In this document: positions 24,173-36,475 of the stretch, piece after piece
Layout: each line of letters starts with the position of its first letter
How positions within the stretch are numbered: position 1 is the first letter of the stretch
NCBI GenBank assembly: GCA_035235625.1
Contig: CP141143.1
Span: 41,339,178 to 41,403,177, forward strand
Source of the DNA: Saururus chinensis
Taxonomy: Eukaryota; Streptophyta; Magnoliopsida; Piperales; Saururaceae
DNA length: 64,000 nucleotides
Direction: 5' to 3'
Made by a program: the position numbers and the translations under genes
Notes under the pieces: model-generated
Told to the model about the DNA's origin: nothing
The model's database searches: none
Seen by the model: only the letters and a program-made list of their open reading frames with translations

Positions 24173-26129
24173 GTATATGCTTACAGTCTTGCTAAAAAAC
24201 ATACTCGAATAACTCTTATAGTCTTACTCAGAATCTTACACTTACTCAGAAACAGTATACTCATACAGACGTGCACATACTAACGGCCATTGAAGCTCAT
24301 TACAATTAATAAGCTCCAGTGCCGAAATAAAAAGGAATGTCACTGGGGCATCACCTAAACCTCTAGGGAGTGACTAGATGCCATGTACTTTTCCAAAGGC
24401 AAGGTGCACTAATGCTCATTGGGCACAAGATCAAATAGGTAAGTGAAGTTCCATGATACTACTTACATGAGCATGCAAACGCCCATACTCTAGGGACCAT
24501 ACAGTTCCAATAACTAAGGACGGAATCATACAGTGACACTCTTCGGCTAGAATCTTATAGTGCCACTCTTGAGCAGAATAATTCATTGCAGACTAAGGGC
24601 AGAAATATACAACACTCTTAATAGAGCATCAAACGTGTGGGCTTAATACAACACATATGTAAATCGAAAACATACATCGCTCTCAACAAAGCATCAAACA
24701 TCTTGGGCACAAATACAACAAAGATAATATCCTGTAGGATAAACCATGAAAAAACATAAAAAATGCTCAACCGACTCATTATCGGCTAGCTTAAACATGG
24801 AATTTAATCCATTGAAACCCTCAGGTCTCAAATTCTCAATGCTTATCATTAGGTGTTCTTATAATTCAAATTTAAATTAAGTTATGTGTTACATTTATGC
24901 TACAAAAAAACTCAATCATACAATCCTCAATTTATCAAACCAAAGCTAAGCCTGATATAAAACCTAGTTTGTTAAGGCAACAGACTTCACTTAACCCATC
25001 AAACTCATAACATAACTCACAGTATACCAAATTCTTACTTATTCATATAGTCTTCTCTATCCACCTTATGGCCAAAACATCTTACTCAGACGTCATCAAA
25101 TTAAGCTTCTTAGAGCTAACCCCAGTTATCACCCTCTTGGTTATACCTCACTTATTTTGTTTACTTTAGATTTCATAATCTGTACATTATGCTTATACAA
25201 TTATGCACACTCTTATTGGATGACAATCCCCCAACATACGCTCTGATCCAACCAAACAAACCGCTCCAATCCTCACCCATCAAAATTACATTCTCTGTCT
25301 TCCGTCATACGCTTACACATCCATAACAAATCCAAAAGAAAACTTTGTCACCACTTACTGTCAATCAACCATACTTTTGCCCCCACATGCATACACATAT
25401 CCATCAGATAGGCGTATAGCCATCATACATACGTATGTCCATCACACATACGTATAACATATACATACTATTCCATAAATAGCTTACCGACATACTCGCT
25501 AGCCATCACTAGCACATACATACACATACATAGAAACATACTCACTAGCCATCACTAGCACATACATACACGTAACTTACCAACATACTTGCTAGCTATC
25601 ACTAGCACATACATACACATTCATACACAGAGCTTACCAACATACTCACTAGCCATCACTAGTACACACAATCCACAAACATAGCTTACTAACATACATG
25701 CTAGCTATCACTAGCACACACATATTTCAAACATACATACAGCCCACATGCATGTCATATGCATTTCAACGTGGCATAATTTATCCTATTACATAATTCA
25801 AACAAATCATAATTTAACATCCAAAGCATGAAATCATACAATCCTAGCATGCTGCTACTCATTCAAAGCATGCTATCATAAAATTACGAGTTCAAAGCTT
25901 CCCTACCTCATAATCATAACATTTGATGGTGAGCACACAACGGTGGCAGAGTCAGCGGTAGAGTTGGTGGCCAAAAGTATTGCCAAGTTGAGAGAGCTGA
26001 TGTCCCGATGGTTTAGAAAGTTCCAGAAGCAATCACAGCCAAATGGGGTGACACAAACAAACACGAAAAAATCCACAATCCACAGCAGCACACTAGGGGA
26101 GGCCGGGAGAAAGGTCATGCCAACATAAG
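24173..26129 (-). mobile_element. Family C copy 2, left segment (inverted, 3'-truncated)
   Basis: The reverse complement follows family C: the TGAGCTTCAATGGC block near 24290, the TAGTGATGGCTAGC minisatellite at 25430-25740, and the AGTGTGCTGCTGTGGAT block at 26090. It abuts the end of copy 1 at 24172 tail to tail, lacking the final ~950 bases of the family. It is interrupted by copy 3 at 26130 and continues at 30752. Confidence 0.8.
25430..25740 (-). repeat. ~50-60-bp minisatellite in family C copy 2
   Basis: Units of CATACTCACTAGCCATCACTAGCACATACATACAC type, about five. It is the reverse complement of the array at 27985-28320. Confidence 0.8.
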
Positions 26130-27984
26130 TGTAAGGTCCCTGATTTTTCTACGATTTTTTGGGATTTTCATATTATTTTTCTGGTCATTTTTGGCGGGAA
26201 AATGTGGCTCTTCAGCGTATTTATATTTGTGTATTTTACCCCATATTTATACCCGTAGAGTTGGGTGTGGGGCTTAGTCACGGGCCACGAGCCTCGCTAC
26301 GTGCTTACGCCGCGAATTTTGGAGTTACAACGTGTAATCGGGAGGTTAACGCGTGTTGGGGATGTAAATGCAAAAATTTAAAAGAAGTTATGTATAAATG
26401 TTAAATCCATCGACCGGATTCCAGGAGCGACTTCCAGAAGAAAAAAATTTACATCTAGTAAGATGAGAAAACCCGAGCCCATTTCTGGTCGCTCCGTTCT
26501 CCCTCCTCCGTAGTTGGATTCCACTGATTCTTGTCAGGATCCTCTTTGCCTCACCGCCACAAGTCCATAGGTACCGGATATGACCACCGCCATGGCCTCT
26601 TCGCTCCTCCACGAGGTACCGAATTTTTCTTCGGTTTTTCTCTCATTCAAATCCCATTTTTGAGCCATGGGGTGCGATTTTGATATTGTTTATGGCCGTG
26701 CTCAACTATTCTTATGTTTGGTTGGCTGTTAGGAACCCATAGGTGCTGGCTAGAGCCGCCGCCATGCTTTCTTCGCTCCGCGGTGAGCTACCGGTACTTT
26801 AGTTGGGTTTTGTTACTATATTTCATCTCACTGTCTGTGGCATTTTTTTAACGCCGGTGTGTTTCTGGTCGTCTTCCGGCCATCGGACAGACTCCATCTA
26901 GCCTACCTCGACCTAATGTTGGTAGGGGGTTACCATTTCTGACCCTGCTTCGCCCTATTGACTTGCTCTGCCCAATTAGATGCTTTGGGTGTGTCTCGGG
27001 TCGTTGTCATTGGTGAGCCGTGTGCCATTTCGCCATTGTGGGCTCTAGCCCAACTCGGCAACAATGAGGGTCCACCCCACTTGGCCCGATTATACCTCCG
27101 CTCGGAATGGGCTGCTTGCCTTTGCCCTATACCGAGCAAGATGCATAGCTGCCCACACCATGTGTATTGGTTGTGGGTGGTGATCGATGATGTCGCCACT
27201 TCGATCGGCCACCACCTCCTGGTCATAGCTCAGTTGCCCTTTTGTGGGCCTTAGGCCACTACCGTCCAACCCATCTCCCCCTAGAGTGGTCCTTTTTGGC
27301 CGCGTGCGCATGTGGCCATGCGTGTGCTTTTGGGTTTAGGCACCGTATTCACGCCTCCTGACCATCGGTTGGCTTTGCCACCGAGTGGAGTTGACACATA
27401 GCCCTCCTCCACCTCTCCTTTGTCCTCGAGCATTGCCCCACGCTCTATGCCCGTATGTGGGCCCTTGTTGACGTAAAATTTTTGCCGTTGGGTGCTGTCC
27501 ACGGCTGATTTTGACGTCTTGCGACCGGCCGAGTACATCTTAGCTACCGGCCGATCTTTAGTGAGCACAGCCTCGATATCTGGTCGCATTGCCACTTATG
27601 TTGGCACGATATTTCTCCTGGCCGCCCTAGTGTGCCATTGTGGATCGCGGATTTTGCCGCATTGACTTCTGACACCTTGTTTGGCCGTGATTGTTTCCAG
27701 CACTTCCTAAAATCCTCAGGACAACAGTTCTCTAGAATTGGCAATGCTTTTTGCCTCCAACTCCGCTGCCGACGCTGCCACCGTCGTGTGCTTGCCATCA
27801 AACCTCATGATTGCGAGGTAGGGGAGCTTTGAACTCGTAATTTCATGATAGCATGCTTTGAATGAGTAGCAGCATGCTAGGACTATATGATTGAATGCTA
27901 TGGATGTTAGCTTATGATCCGTTTGCATGATGTAAGAGGATCAATTATGCCATGTTGAAATGCATATGACATGCATGTTCGCTG

Positions 27985-28320
27985 TAAGTATGTTGGATGT
28001 ATGTATGTGCTAGTGATGGCTAGCGTGGTTGTTGGTAAGCTTCGTATGTGTATGTATGTGCTAGTGATGGCTAGCGTGTATGTTCGAAGTATGTATGAAT
28101 GTGTATGTATGTGCTAGTGATGGCTAGCGTGCATGTTTAAAGTATGTATGGATTATGCATGTGCTAGTTATGGCTAGCGTGCATGTTTGAGGTATATATG
28201 GATGTGTATGTATGTGTCAGTGATGGCTAGCATGTATGTTTGAAGTATGTATAAATGTGTATGTATGCTCTAGTAATGGCTAGTGAGCATGTTTGTAAGC
28301 TACGTATGTATGATGGCTAT
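27985..28320 (+). repeat. ~52-bp minisatellite (TAGTGATGGCTAGC array) in family C copy 3
   Basis: Six units. The GCTAGTGATGGC core starts at 28009, 28060, 28113, 28163, 28216 and ~28268 (spacings 50-53). Each unit includes GTGTATGTATGT. Confidence 0.9.
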
Positions 28321-29036
28321 TTGCCTATGCTATGAATATGCGTATGTGGGCAGAGGTATGAGCTATGGATGGTAAGAAGCGACAGTGTATGATATGGATT
28401 TGGCTATGGATGTGTAAGCATATGATGGATGACAGAGGATATGAGTATGATGGGCAAGGATTAGAATGGATTGGTTTGGGTTGGATTGTATGTTTGGGGA
28501 TTGTTAGACAGTAAGAGTGTGCATAATTGTACAAACATAACGTACAGACTATGAAGTAAAAAGTAAGCATAATAAGTGAGGTATAAGTAAGAGGGTGATC
28601 ACTGGGTTTAGCTCTGAGGAGCTTAGGTTGATGATGTCAGTGTAAGATGAATTGGCCATAAGGTGGATGGCGAAGTATGTAAGACTGTAAGATTTTGGTG
28701 TATGATGAGTTATGATCATGATATGGATGGCTTAAGTGAAGTCTGTTGCCCTGATGAAATTGGGTTTTGGATTGGGCTCAGCTTCGGTTTGATCAGTGGA
28801 GCACGGTATGCTTGAGTGCTTGTGCGGCATAATTGTACCACATAATTTACTTAATTCAAACTTGAATTATAAGCATAGCTAATGATAGCATTGTGAGTTT
28901 GAGACCTGAGGGTTCAACGGATTAAGTTCTGTGTTTGAGCTAGCCGATAATGAGTCGGCCAAGCATTTCTCATGTCTTGCCATGGTGTTTATCCTGTGAA
29001 ATGTTGTCTGTGTACTATATAGAGCACCAAACATCT

Positions 29037-29260
29037 GATGCTCTGCTGAGAGCGACATATGTTTCCGATTGGGTATGTGTATTGTATAAGCCCAGATGTT
29101 TGATGCTTTGTTGAGAGCGATGTATGTTTCCCACTTTGTTTGCGTGTTGTATGAAGCCCAGACGTCTGATACCCTGTTGAGAGCGATGTATATTTTCGAT
29201 TTAGTTTGTTTTCTGTATAAGGCTAGACGTTTGATGCTCTGTTAAGAGCATTGTATGATT
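29037..29260 (+). repeat. 65-bp tandem array in family C copy 3
   Basis: Core GATGCTCTGTTGAGAGC (or variant) at 29037, 29102, 29167 and 29233 (spacings 65, 65, 66), each followed by a GTATGTTTCC-type word and a TGTATAAG-CC-AGA-GT word. Confidence 0.9.
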
Positions 29261-29356
29261 TTTACCCAAGAGCAGCATTGTATGATTCTGCCCAAGAGTA
29301 GCACTATATGTTTCTGCCCAAGTGGCACTGTATGATTTTTGCCCAAGAGTGGAATT

Positions 29357-29531
29357 GGTACTATAAGACCCATTTTGGTGGGCAATTCTATGGCACTATA
29401 AGACCCATAATGGTGGGCAATTTTATGGCACTATAAGACCCATTATGGTGGACAATTCTATGGCACTATAAAACCCATTATGGTGGGCAATTCTATGGCA
29501 CTATAAGACCCATTGTGGTGGGCAACTGTAT
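29357..29531 (+). repeat. 35-bp tandem array in family C copy 3
   Basis: Five near-identical 35-base units starting GGCACTATAAGACCCAT (29357, 29392, 29427, 29462, 29497). The spacing is exact. The array is absent at the matching place in copies 1 and 2. Confidence 0.95.
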
Positions 29532-29759
29532 GACCCCTTATGTGTGGGTGTTTATGTCTGCATGCTCAGGTAAGTAGTATCATGGATCTACTCTTACCTA
29601 TTTGATCATGTGCCCCATGAGCATTAGTGTGCCTTACCTTCGGAAAAGTCCATGGCGTCTAGTCACTCCCCGGAGGTTAAGGCGATGCCCGAGTGACATT
29701 CTTTTCTGTTTCGACGCTGGAGCTTATTAGTTGTAATGAGCTTCAGTGGTCTATAGTAT

Positions 29760-30020
29760 GAGTATGATCACGACTGTAAGAGTATGAGTAAGACTGTAAG
29801 AGTATGAGTACGATTGTAAGAGTATGTTTCTGAGTAAGACAGTAAGTGTATGATTTTGAGTAAGACTATACGAGTAAGGTCGTACGAGTATGACTGTACG
29901 AGTAAGGTCGTATGAGTATGATCGTACAAGTATGTGTAAGTTGTATGAGTAAGCATATGTTTGTACAAGTATGCGTATATTGTATGAGTAAGCATATGAT
30001 GGTACGAGTAAGTTTGTAAG
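29760..30020 (+). repeat. GACTGTAAGAGTATGAGTA degenerate tandem array
   Basis: Repeated AAGACTGTAAGAGTATGAGT, GTACGAGTAAGGTCGTA and ATGAGTAAGCATATG words at ~17-20-base intervals. Equivalents occur at 13520-13830 and 23330-23560. Confidence 0.8.
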
Positions 30021-30751
30021 ACCCTGGATAAGGGTGTTTGTGTAAGTTTAATTTGATGGTATGATTTTGGCACGATGGTGCATTTGGTATGACTGTATGC
30101 GTATGAGCATGATTATGATATGCCTACTTGCTTCATGTTTGAGTTGCATGAACGCATCTATGTATGGATTTATTGAGTTCACTGTTTAGAACTCCCCTAC
30201 TGGGTATTTTCCTACTGAGTATGAAAATACTCATTACCCTACTTTTTAGCCCCGTTGTTCGGGAGGCTTTTACAGGTTGTGACAGAGAGCTCCTGAAGAT
30301 GGATGTTCATTTCAGCGGTGGATTGATTCCCGTTGACTCAAGTATATGCTTGACTCACTATGAGTTTATTTGTGACACGATCTGATGTATTGGGTGAGAT
30401 GAGAATTAAGATGTTTATCTTTCTGGACTTTAGTTTGGATTAGACTGTGGACTGTTATGGGACTTGCACTCAGGGATGCCTAAGAGAGATTTGTATTTAA
30501 AGTCTATGATCATAGCAATTTATTCATACGGTTGTTTTCGAGTAGCGCCTGTGGATGTTTGGTTTGGCCGTACAATGTTTGATCGAATGAGTAACAATTT
30601 GGATGGGAAAAACTGATATGTTATGTTTTAAATTATAAAACTATTTTCACAGATTTCGTATTCGTTATTATTTTTCCGATTTATAGCAGTTATATTGCAA
30701 AAATTTTCTGTGAATTTTGAGGAAAATGTATGAAAAATCGCGGGTGTTACA

Positions 30752-32527
30752 ATAAGTGGCGGTGTGACCGTAAGTCATAGGTGTACTCACTAAAGGTCGA
30801 CCGGTGGCTGAGAAGTACTCAGCCGGCCGCAAGACGTTGAAATTGGCCGTTGATAGCACCCAACAGCAATGATTTTGTGTTAACAAGGGCCCAGAATAGG
30901 GCGGAGGGCATGGGGCAACTCTAAAGGATGGAGGACAGGTGGAGGAGGGCTCTGATGTCAACTCCATTCGGTGACAAAGCCATCAGATAGTCAGGCAGCA
31001 CAAATACGACGCCTAAACCCTAAATTGCACACGCAGCTACTTGCACACGTGGCCAAGGGATGGGGGAGAGGGCTGGACAGTATCGGCCCAAGGCTTAGAA
31101 GGGGCGGTAGGGCCATGCCCAAGGGTGGTGACCGACAAAGATGGCCTTTGCCATTGTCGTGTCAAGGTAGGCCGACTAGAGGCCAATTTGCATCCGGTAG
31201 GGTAGGATGGTAAGAGGGCAAAATATGGCACTCTCTATAGCGCGGTTAGACACATAATCGGCAAAGGGGGAGCCTGGTTCATGCCAAAAGAAGAGGGGTG
31301 GTGCCACGATAGGGCGGCCAGCCATCTCAAGGCTGAGTCCCGCCAAATTAAGGTGGTCCAAATGGTGTTCGGCATCCAACGATGCTACAGTGTCCCAAAA
31401 CAGCCAAACAGTTAGAAAACATAAAAGGCCCGGGGGACACAGGGAGGAATAAGGGGTTACCGATGCTCTGGCCAGCTCCGTCGTGACCCTAGTGGTCGAT
31501 TGGAGCTGGGTCTGGATGAGGGCGAAGGCTCCCGGTGGCGATAGCACTCCAATGACCCAACAAAGTGTGAGCAAACACAAATCAAGGGGAGGGGCAGAAC
31601 CTTGACAGAGGAGAGATAGAGGGGAAGGAAGCTGAATTGGTCCAGGTGGGGCCATCCCTGAGCCATCACTAGGCCAGGGTGGAGCCCACGGCAGCCAGGT
31701 CGTCCTCACCAGCCAACAGCGGCGGCGACAACTCACCAAAGAATGGAAACACAATAAGGGGCAAAATGAACTGGACGAAGTAGAGGACGGCGGAGGAGAT
31801 GGAACTGGGCTGGGTGGGGTGGTCCATAGCCTTCGCTAGACCAAGGCGGGGTTGGAGGGAGGTCGGGTAGTCCATGGCTCGCCTCTAGTGGCCTTTGTTT
31901 CACCAAAATAGAGCATCGGCAGAAAAATAGGATAGAGGGGGGAAAAGAACTGGGGCGGCGGAGGAGAGGCCCTCTGGGCCGGGAGGGATAGCCTCCCACC
32001 GTCGCCGGACTAGGGCGGAGCTATGGGCAGCCGGCCTGCCACTGCCGGCCCACGGTAGTGGCGGAAATGACCCAATATATATATATAGAGAGAGAGAGAG
32101 AGGGGGGGGGGGAGAGGGGCTAACCGAGACGATCCAGGTGGGGGAGCTGGCGGGGCTGACCAGGACGGTAGCCTTGCCGTCGCCAGCCGCTGGCTTGCCA
32201 GACGAAGGTCGGACAGAGGCCGAGCAAAGCCCACCGGCCACTGCCGGCGCTGCCACAGCAGGAACAGAGTGAGAGGGAAGAGACCAGGGCCTTCTCGTTG
32301 TTCTCAGAATGGGATTAGGCCTTGATTTTTTTCCACTTATTCTTTCTAATCTTGTCTCTTATTTTTTCTCTCTTTTTCACACCAGAAGCGCGCATCAAGG
32401 CCCTTGGCCTATGACTGAACCCCACACCCGACTCTACAAGTACAAATACTGAAGTCAAATATGCTGAATCGTCACATTTTCCTTCTGAAAATGACCAAAA
32501 AATCGTAGAAAAATCAGGAACATTACA
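30752..32527 (-). mobile_element. Family C copy 2, right segment (its 5' part)
   Basis: Its reverse complement starts TGTAATGTTCCTGATTTTTC at 32527, matching the start of copy 3 with three substitutions. It then follows the GTAGAGTCGGGTGTGG block and the GC-rich part. With 24173-26129 it makes ~3.73 kb of the 4.6-kb family. A (TA)n-(GA)n-(G)n microsatellite lies at 32075-32116. A 192-codon frame at 31176-31754 has no recognisable domain and is not conserved in the other copies. Confidence 0.8.
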
Positions 32528-33100
32528 GCGCTAGCCCTGATTGAAGCTACCCTGGCTGCGGTGACCTTATCCACAGCGGCCTCATCGGTGGCGGCTATTT
32601 AACAAAAAAAATGGAGAACATGTGGCGGCGCACCGCAGTCCCCACCGGAGGATGGACCTGGGTTGCTGAAATTGCCAGATGACAGTGATCCGGTCAATTT
32701 CAGCCTATCGGTCGCCCGTGGCAACCTTCCATCACAACACCCGTGGCTTGCCAGGCGGTGGCGGGGGTCAAAACCATTGGGATCACCACCAAGCGGCGAT
32801 CCAATCGACCCTAGCCTCCGCCCCACTGTGGCGGCCAGGGGAGTCACCGCCAGAGACATTTCTGCCTCTAGACGGATGCGGGGAAGACGACTCGCGTTCC
32901 GGGTCATCAACCCAAACCGAACTGGGTCTATTTTTAAAAGAGAGAGAGAGAAGGGAAGTGTACTGGGTCCAGTTTAGAGAATTAATATTATTTTTTAATT
33001 ATGAAGTGTGTTCATGGTTGAAATTAAATGTACTATACATGTGATGTTTATTATGCATGGTTTGTATAGATGAAAGAAGAAAATAAAAAAAAATGTTGGC
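32528..33100. other. GC-rich stretch of unknown origin
   Basis: Open frames of ~100-120 codons overlap on both strands, and words such as GTGGCGGC and CCACCGGAGG give a coding-like look. No domain, splice pattern or homologous copy in the window supports a gene. A short GA run lies at 32940-32955. Confidence 0.3.
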
Positions 33101-33533
33101 AAGGGAAAGTCTTTTAGCAGCGGGCGCAAACCGCTCCTAAATGATCTTATATGTGATATGGTTTAAGTGGCAGTCTTTAAGACAAAGACTGCCGCTGCAG
33201 TCTTTAATACTACCACTAAGACTACCACTATTAGTTCAAATCAATTGCTAAAAAAGGGTTTTTAGCGGCAGTCACACCCAAATTGCTGCAAACAAAATAT
33301 AGTGGTAAAAAACCAACCAAAAACTGAAAATGGCTAGTTGCAGTCGCAATGACTTCCGATATAAACAAATTTTTAGCAGCGATCCAAAGACCAATGCTAA
33401 TTACCCCGCTATAAACTATAGAGGGGCTTCTTTCTATGGCGACGCCAAAACCGCCGCTACAGTTTATAGGAGCAGTTTTCAAGCTTTTAGTGGTGGTTTT
33501 AGGAACGCATCTAAAAGGCTTTTTTTTTAGTGT
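33101..33533 (-). mobile_element. CACTA-type terminal fragment
   Basis: The reverse complement begins CACTAAAAAAAAAGCC at 33533. Closely spaced subterminal words in both orientations follow (TTTTTAGCGGCAG, TTTAGCAGCG, GCCGCTACAG), which is the usual organisation of plant CACTA ends. The other terminus is not found. Confidence 0.5.
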
Positions 33534-34127
33534 GATCTAATTCAAACACTTCTTGTTCAGACGAAATTAGTAATTATAGATGAGTCCCCTTTGATTATAA
33601 TTCCAAGGTTGCCTTGGCAAGAAGCATCAAAGTTGATCTAGTTGTAAATTTGAACCAAAGATAGTCCAATTCGAAAGTAATTTCTATGCTCCCTGTTGAC
33701 ATTGAGCCTAGTATAAGTAATACATAGGAGCTATTTATCTAGAAAATTAATGGGGCACATAATAACACATGCGTCAAGAGTAATGATGCTAATTTGTACT
33801 AGCATATAAGTCAACGATTTCATATATTAATTGTTCTCATGCGTCCCTTAAGTTAGGCTCCTTATTAGTAGATAGCATAGAAAATACTTTTATCCTATTC
33901 ACCTCCAATTCCTTTGCCTCCACTGTTGTTTTTAGCATGTAATCCAACTTAGGAGAGGCAGCCTGCTATGACAATAGCATTGTGAATCGTAGTTTATCGC
34001 CACTGCACTACTTTTGAACATTACTTGTTCCTTTTTAAACATAAAACCAATAGAAGTTTGCCATTGAGGCAACGAAAGATACCACACCCTCTGGTGATGG
34101 CCCCTTGTGACTTATAGCTTGGATGAA
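33534..34127. other. Non-genic; nothing recognised
   Basis: No open frame of note and no repeats seen. Confidence 0.4.
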
Positions 34128-34860
34128 TCAGTTCTTAACAATATGCTCAAATGCATGTAAATGTTCTCCAGAGTCCATATCAATTAAGAATAGGTGATCA
34201 ACTGTCTCATCCTCCATTATGTAAAGCACACAACTGTATATTAGAACCATTAGTCTGTCATGCATTAGATCACTTGTTGTGATTACTTTCAACATTATTT
34301 TCCAAATGGACATTATTATTTTTTGGAAAATAGGCAACCTCCAAAATTTTAACCCAACCCAGCGGGCCACATATCTTGTGAGTCATACTGACCGGTGTAA
34401 GGAATGATTCTATGTCACGGAACTAAGCAGCACAAAGAGTATGAGAGAACATATAGTCCACATGCATAGGCCAATATTAATAGCTCCAACCTCCATCAAA
34501 GCAAGTCATTGGCGCCTCTTATTCCTGATATTGATAACCTCTTTTCTTCCGTAGAAACCTTCACCTTCCCAAAGTAGAAGTTAAAGTATGAGATGCCTAA
34601 ATGGATCGAGAACTGGCCAACATGCCCATAGCAGAAGGGAGTAAAGTTGATCTCGAAGATACAAAGCCCCACCATCAGAATAGGTGGTGAGAAATATTAG
34701 AACTGTTTTAAATTGAGCCCAATATGCAACTCTTTTAAGTATTATGAGCCCACCATTCAATATAGGTATGGGCTGTAGGGAAAAGGAAGGTGCATAGTCC
34801 CATGTCTATTGCAAGAAGAGTCTTAAGTATATAATGAATTAGATTGGCCTTATATTTAAA
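34128..34860 (-). pseudogene. LINE-type reverse-transcriptase zinc-binding fragment (tentative)
   Basis: The 80-residue minus-strand frame at 34128-34370 has FWRLPIFQKIIMSIWKIML, then a C-x-L-Y core and DETVDHLFL. The spacing resembles the zinc-binding domain found downstream of RT in plant LINEs. The second cysteine of the usual CVLC is replaced by Tyr. Upstream pieces at 34380-34860 are broken and only loosely resemble the RT C-terminal region. Confidence 0.4.
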
Positions 34861-35942
34861 AGAGGCAACCCACTTTTGTAGTGGAGTGAGATCTTATGTT
34901 TGGGCTTGGCAACCACAGACACGCGTCCCCGCCTGCCTAGGTCCGGTTCACACATGCAGCCAATGAGTGGGGCTATGTTGTGTTCATTAGAAAAATGGAA
35001 CTCATTTTTTGGGGATTAATTTAATTATAATTAATTTATTAATTATTTTTTTGTTAATTAAATTAATAGTAATAGTGTACAGTTGTGTATCCCTTTATAT
35101 TTGTATGAGTGTAGTATTTTCTATGCTATTGTCAAACCTTTTTCAACAACTGTTGTTATACCCCTTTGTATATATAATGTCTTTAAATACTATCATGTAT
35201 TTTGTCCATGTATGTTGTACATATTTCTGTACGGGCTATCTCTATATCATAAATGTGCATCTACAAGGAGGGAAAAAACACTATTTTGGTTTGCCCGACA
35301 CACAATTTATAGTGTTTCTATTGTGTGTATGTACGATCACTGTATCTTGGGAGTTAGTGGATCTAAAGCACCAAAGGGAGAATGAAATACTAGTTTAAGG
35401 ATACAATACTAAACACTAGACTTTATCATCATTTTTGTCATTGGACTTACCGTAAGTTCTAGAATCACTTGAACAAACAAGTAAGATTTTCCAACAAGAA
35501 ATAGGAAGAGAGGGAACCCTCATAAAGCTGGGAAACAAATCAAACTATCTTGAATATGTACTTCTTCCCTTCCGTCTCAACTAACAAATGAGCAACTTTA
35601 CATATTTTAGGGGAAATTTTTACATAAAGAAAAAACTAGTTTGATTGAAACTTGAAAATAATTTACTCCTTGTCAAACTCTTTAAGATCACATATTTTGC
35701 TTCCTGTATGATGATAAATAGTAAAAGTGATATGATATTTCAATATTGCTAGACATTGCATCCACTTAGCCGAATAGGAGATGTTTGGATATGGGGTGTT
35801 AGGGGCATAATAATATTTTTTTGTAAAATTTTGTTATTTTCGGTGAAATGGGATTGGACTAAAATATATTACAAATTTTTGCCAATTTTGCAAAATTTGT
35901 GTAATTTCAAAATTTTCACAAAAATGTTGTAAAATTTACGTT

Positions 35943-36085
35943 TCATTTCAGGAAGGTCGTTTTCAGTTTTTTATATTTTAGGCAGGTTATTTTTAATTGT
36001 TTTATGGTTTAGGCATGATATTTTTAGATTTTTACAATTTGGGCAAGTTAATTTTATGTTTTTACATTTCAAGAAAATTATTTCT
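35943..36085. repeat. Degenerate ~32-bp tandem repeat
   Basis: Four to five units of the form ATTTnnGGCAnGTTATTTTTAnTTTTTTA (for example TTTTAGGCAGGTTATTTTTA, then GTTTAGGCATGATATTTTTA and ATTTGGGCAAGTTAATTTTA). They lie ~550 bases beyond the LCAT stop codon. Confidence 0.7.
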
Positions 36086-36469
36086 TAAGTCCCCCCCTTT
36101 TATCTGTACTTCTTTTTCTCCTCGTCTTTCTTTTTCCTCTTTTTTTAGTTTAAAACTTTCTTGATCCCCATTGGAATGAACCGAAATGCCAACTTTGTTG
36201 CTATGGCTACAAGCGTCTTATTTCATCACCCATGATGTAGTTGATAGAAGGCAATGGGTGTTAAGGCGTGTAAGTAGGGAATAATACAGTGCCTACATAG
36301 CCTATATAAAAAGGGTGCAATTCTCTATTCATTCATCATCGAGTCCCTCCATCAACTATATCATGGGTGAACGAATTTGATGATTATGGTAATTACCAAC
36401 AAACAAAAAGTAAAAAGAGAAGGAAGGTTTGAGAATAAGTTGTGGAATTCTATTTAATTTTGGGAAGAG

Positions 36470-36475
36470 TTTATT
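36470..36475 (-). promoter_or_regulatory. Candidate polyadenylation signal AATAAA for the LCAT gene
   Basis: On the minus strand AATAAA lies ~160 bases after the stop codon at 36634, within a normal plant 3' UTR length. Plant poly(A) signals are loose, so this is only a candidate. Confidence 0.35.

Larger units (their letters stand above)
26130..30751 (+). mobile_element. Family C copy 3: 4622-bp solo LTR-like element, perfect ATAAG duplication
   Basis: Starts TGTAAGGTCCCTGATTTTTC and ends CGGGTGTTACA. ATAAG flanks both sides (26125-26129 and 30752-30756). The flanking DNA is the inverted copy 2, and rejoining the flanks restores copy 2 at the CCACTTAT-GTTGGCAC site seen intact inside copy 3 itself at ~27590. 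The TG...CA ends and 5-bp duplication are those of an LTR. No protease, RT or integrase domains are present. The first third is GC-rich and the rest is built of minisatellites. A solo LTR of this length is unusual; a large non-autonomous element is the alternative. Confidence 0.9.

Noticed and set aside
27985-29531. Regularly spaced repeats resembling a CRISPR array
   Set aside because: Direct minisatellites with no unique spacers, in a plant LTR-like element.
31176-31754. 192-codon frame on the minus strand
   Set aside because: Lies inside the GC-rich part of family C copy 2. The frame is not kept in copies 1 and 3 and no domain is recognisable.
35009-35398. 129-codon hydrophobic frame with apparent membrane segments
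   Set aside because: Hydrophobicity follows from AT-rich codons. No promoter, splice or homologue evidence.
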